Under the pieces are notes generated by a model, which saw only the letters and a program-made list of their open reading frames with translations, had not been told where the DNA came from and made no database searches. Positions 63,202 through 64,000 of a DNA stretch of 64,000 nt are shown here, in pieces (within the stretch, counting starts at the first letter, position 1; the number at the start of each line of letters is the position of its first letter). Source of the DNA: Bacillus haynesii (GTDB taxonomy: Bacteria > Bacillota > Bacilli > Bacillales > Bacillaceae); assembly GCF_001969855.1 (NCBI RefSeq), contig NZ_MRBL01000001.1:1-64000 (forward strand), read 5' to 3'. The translations under genes and the position numbers were made by a program.

Positions 63202-63537
63202 ACTAATTACCTTCTTTCTTAAAATGTTAATGAGGTGAAATAAATACGGTAAACAATATAGAATATTTGCCTTTTTACACATGTAGATTGTCAAATATGT
63301 AACGCGCGTTTTTGACAAAAAACTGAACATTTCCTAAAACCTATTTACTTTTTACTGACTACAGTAAGTCATTTTATGCCTGCTTTTGTCAAAATTCAAG
63401 CGATGAAAATTAGTTAATTTTTTCGTATTCTTAATTAAGTTTTTTAATTACATTAATTCCTATAAAAAGGATTCAATAAAAAAAACACTTGTTTTTACCA
63501 AGTGTTTTTTTGTGAAAATCTATATGTTTTTCCGGTT
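63202..63537. other. maeA leader and tdk terminator region
   Basis: 336 bases, very AT-rich, no credible gene. It holds the tdk terminator and, at about 63357-63372, the palindrome-like TGACT-N6-AGTCA, which could be a regulatory site for maeA. Confidence 0.45.
63481..63512 (-). terminator. Terminator of tdk
   Basis: AAAACACTTG / CAAGTGTTTT hairpin with a T run on the minus strand, 26 bases past the tdk stop. Confidence 0.87.
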
Positions 63538-64000
63538 TCATTTCGGCTTTCCGGGCACTTCATGATGGTGGCGGCAACGCGCTTCATATGCTTCGGAAGC
63601 CCCCACCAAAATGACTGGATCGTCATAAGAAGCAGGTTTTCCATTGATCAGCCTCTGGGTTCGGCTGGCCGGAGAACCGCAGACAGAGCACACCGCTTGC
63701 AGCTTGGTCACCGTTTCCGCTAAAGCCATAAGATCAGGCACGACACCGAAAGGCTCGCCCCGGAAGTCCAAATCAAGGCCTGCTGCGATCACACGGTAGC
63801 CCTGATCAGCCAGAGAAGTTAACGTGCCGACAATCGTTTCATCAAAAAACTGCACTTCGTCGACACCGATGACATCCGTATCTTTGCTTATGTATTGAAA
63901 AATTTCTTCCGGAGATGCGATGGCATGGCACACAATGGATGTCCCATTATGCGACACAACCGATTCGCTGCTGTAGCGATTATCAATGGCCGGTTTAAAC
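63538..64000 (-). CDS. tdk: Thymidine kinase (5' end outside the window)
   Basis: C-terminal 153 residues of a TK1-type thymidine kinase, which phosphorylates thymidine with ATP. Visible are the segment [13 protein letters not shown], the catalytic/Walker B region [22 protein letters not shown], and the zinc-binding lasso with [14 protein letters not shown] and CRHH. The P-loop lies beyond the window edge. The reading frame continues without break to position 63999. Confidence 0.93.
   Translation of the reverse strand, partial: FKPAIDNRYSSESVVSHNGTSIVCHAIASPEEIFQYISKDTDVIGVDEVQFFDETIVGTLTSLADQGYRVIAAGLDLDFRGEPFGVVPDLMALAETVTKLQAVCSVCGSPASRTQRLINGKPASYDDPVILVGASEAYEARCRHHHEVPGKPK

Overview
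The window comes from a Bacillus of the subtilis group, most likely the B. licheniformis / B. paralicheniformis branch. The gene order follows the B. subtilis ywn-ywm-ywl-ywk region closely: ywnF, clsA, ywnB, ywnA, then ywmC/ywmD, spoIID, murAA, ywmB, ywzB, the complete atp operon, upp, glyA, ywlG, rpiB, ywlE, mntP, ywlC, ywlB, spoIIR, then prmC, prfA, ywkD, racA, ywkB, maeA and tdk. Protein sequences are close to their B. subtilis counterparts but not identical. Most housekeeping genes lie on the minus strand. No rRNA, tRNA, CRISPR array or prophage was seen.

Three blocks interrupt this backbone. (1) About 2.2-21.4 kb is a complete bacillibactin system. It holds synthesis (dhbA-C-E-B-F), an MbtH protein, a translationally coupled MFS transporter, the feuABC uptake genes, the trilactone esterase besA and the AraC-type activator btr. 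In B. subtilis these functions sit at separate loci. Both operons carry a strong Fur box. The NRPS DhbF has readable specificity residues for glycine and then threonine. (2) About 24.5-30.3 kb is a molybdenum formate-dehydrogenase module: moaA and fdhD on minus, and divergently an OFA-type MFS transporter with an FdhF/YdeP-type molybdoenzyme. (3) About 51.2-56.8 kb is a kanosamine cluster (ntdA-B-C-glcP, divergent LacI-family ntdR) between spoIIR and prmC. Next to it a 242-bp internally deleted IS3-family element sits in the loop of the prmC terminator.

The backbone covers the F1Fo ATP synthase (atpI-B-E-F-H-A-G-D-C, one promoter with a leader of about 220 nt), cell-wall synthesis (murAA), sporulation (spoIID with a sigma-E promoter, spoIIR with a sigma-F promoter, racA), one-carbon metabolism (glyA with a PurBox pair), pyrimidine salvage (upp, tdk), translation termination (prfA, prmC), tRNA t6A synthesis (ywlC), protein-arginine dephosphorylation (ywlE) and malate metabolism (maeA).

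The most interesting non-coding signals are a cluster of DnaA-box-like 9-mers around the ywlC/ywlB junction, paired operators at ywnA and ywnB, a 48-nt element shared by the ywmC and ywmD leaders, a three-copy repeat after murAA that can form two exclusive hairpins, a terminator-like hairpin inside the ntd operon, and three hairpins between maeA and ywkB. I found no clearly new multi-gene defence or signalling system. The least understood genes are 21763-22155, 23492-23875 and 23913-24392; the last looks like an M50-type protein that has lost its catalytic glutamate.
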